5,117 nucleotides of DNA from Clostridia bacterium (GTDB lineage: Bacteria > Bacillota > Clostridia > Christensenellales > Aristaeellaceae), in contig JAFPYA010000003.1 in assembly GCA_017412445.1 (NCBI GenBank), forward strand, positions 1 to 5,117, read 5' to 3'. Below the pieces are notes generated by a model. That model was given only the letters and a program-made list of their open reading frames with translations. It had not been told where the DNA came from and ran no database searches. Shown here piece after piece: positions 4,880-5,117 of this stretch (position 1 is the first letter of the stretch; each line of letters begins with the position of its first letter). Both the position numbers and the translations under genes were made by a program.

Positions 4880-5117
4880 TTAAGCCTTCGCCAACTCCTC
4901 GCTGTACTGGTCTATCTCCTTTTGGTTGGCGTAGATGAAGTGGCCGGGACGCAGTTCGTACCACACGGGCTTGTCGGTGGCGAAGCGGCAGCGGGTGGAG
5001 AACACGCAGCCCTTGGGCGGGTTGATGGGGCTGGGCACGTCGCCCTGCAGGATCTCCCGGTGCAGCGCCCGGCTGCGCTTGGGATCGGGCACGGGCACGG
5101 CGGAGAGCAGCGCGCGG
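4880..5117 (-). CDS. Oligopeptide/dipeptide ABC transporter ATPase, C-terminal end (partial)
   Basis: The last 78 residues are visible; the nucleotide-binding domain lies beyond the right edge. The peptide carries the C-terminal signature of the OppD/OppF/DppD/DppF family: ALLSAVPVPDP, then ILQGDVPSPINPPKGC and FSTRC, followed by ELRPGHF. These proteins power import of peptides, and sometimes nickel or other substrates, as a pair of cytoplasmic ATPases bound to two permeases. The short form (GDVPSP..NPP.GC) fits OppF/DppF, the second ATPase of the operon, but the exact paralogue and substrate cannot be told. The reading frame is open through the edge at 5117, and family motifs begin upstream of any internal start, so the gene is truncated only by the window. 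Of the four cysteines common in this tail, two are present (GC and RC); the later two positions are Pro (TDKP) and non-Cys (IYAN). The stop is TAA at 4882-4880. Confidence 0.93.
   Translation of the reverse strand, partial: RALLSAVPVPDPKRSRALHREILQGDVPSPINPPKGCVFSTRCRFATDKPVWYELRPGHFIYANQKEIDQYSEELAKA

Overview
All four genes in this window lie on the minus strand. The DNA is fairly GC-rich. Genes are led by strong AGGAGG/GGAGG Shine-Dalgarno sites, TTG start codons are used, and a clear sigma-A type promoter is present. The LepA sequence is ordinary bacterial EF-4. Together this suggests a Bacillota (Clostridia-like) bacterium, probably a gut lineage. The genus cannot be fixed from this window.

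Reading the minus strand from right to left: 5117-4880 is the C-terminal end of an OppF/DppF-type oligopeptide ABC transporter ATPase. Next is an intergenic island of about 450 bp (4879-4431) rich in inverted repeats. Its GC-rich hairpin at 4847-4818 may end the transporter transcript, and its left edge carries a promoter at 4475-4448. That promoter serves a tight three-gene unit: a zinc-ribbon, single-pass membrane protein with two Ig-like domains and an OB-like C-terminus (4412-3060), a secreted protein of unknown function (3048-2176), and lepA, encoding translation factor EF-4 (2160-352). The gaps between these genes are 11 and 15 bp, and each downstream Shine-Dalgarno site overlaps or nearly touches the preceding stop codon, so they are probably co-transcribed. 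After lepA comes a 130-bp spacer (351-222) containing three copies of a 25-nt palindromic repeat, then the first 73 codons of a two-helix membrane protein that runs off the left end.

Most notable points: (1) the three 25-nt repeats keep their outer arms and loop but differ in an inner 3-nt arm segment, and each stays self-complementary; two copies form a 72-bp element with terminal inverted repeats. (2) Promoter and Shine-Dalgarno positions favour a TTG start at 4412 over the upstream ATG at 4430 for the zinc-ribbon gene. (3) lepA is transcribed with two uncharacterised envelope proteins instead of its common clostridial neighbours. (4) The OppF-type C-terminus has only two of the four cysteines usual in this tail. 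I found no tRNA, rRNA, CRISPR array, transposase or convincing riboswitch. I do not see a clearly new biological system; the repeat family and the envelope-protein/lepA operon deserve follow-up.
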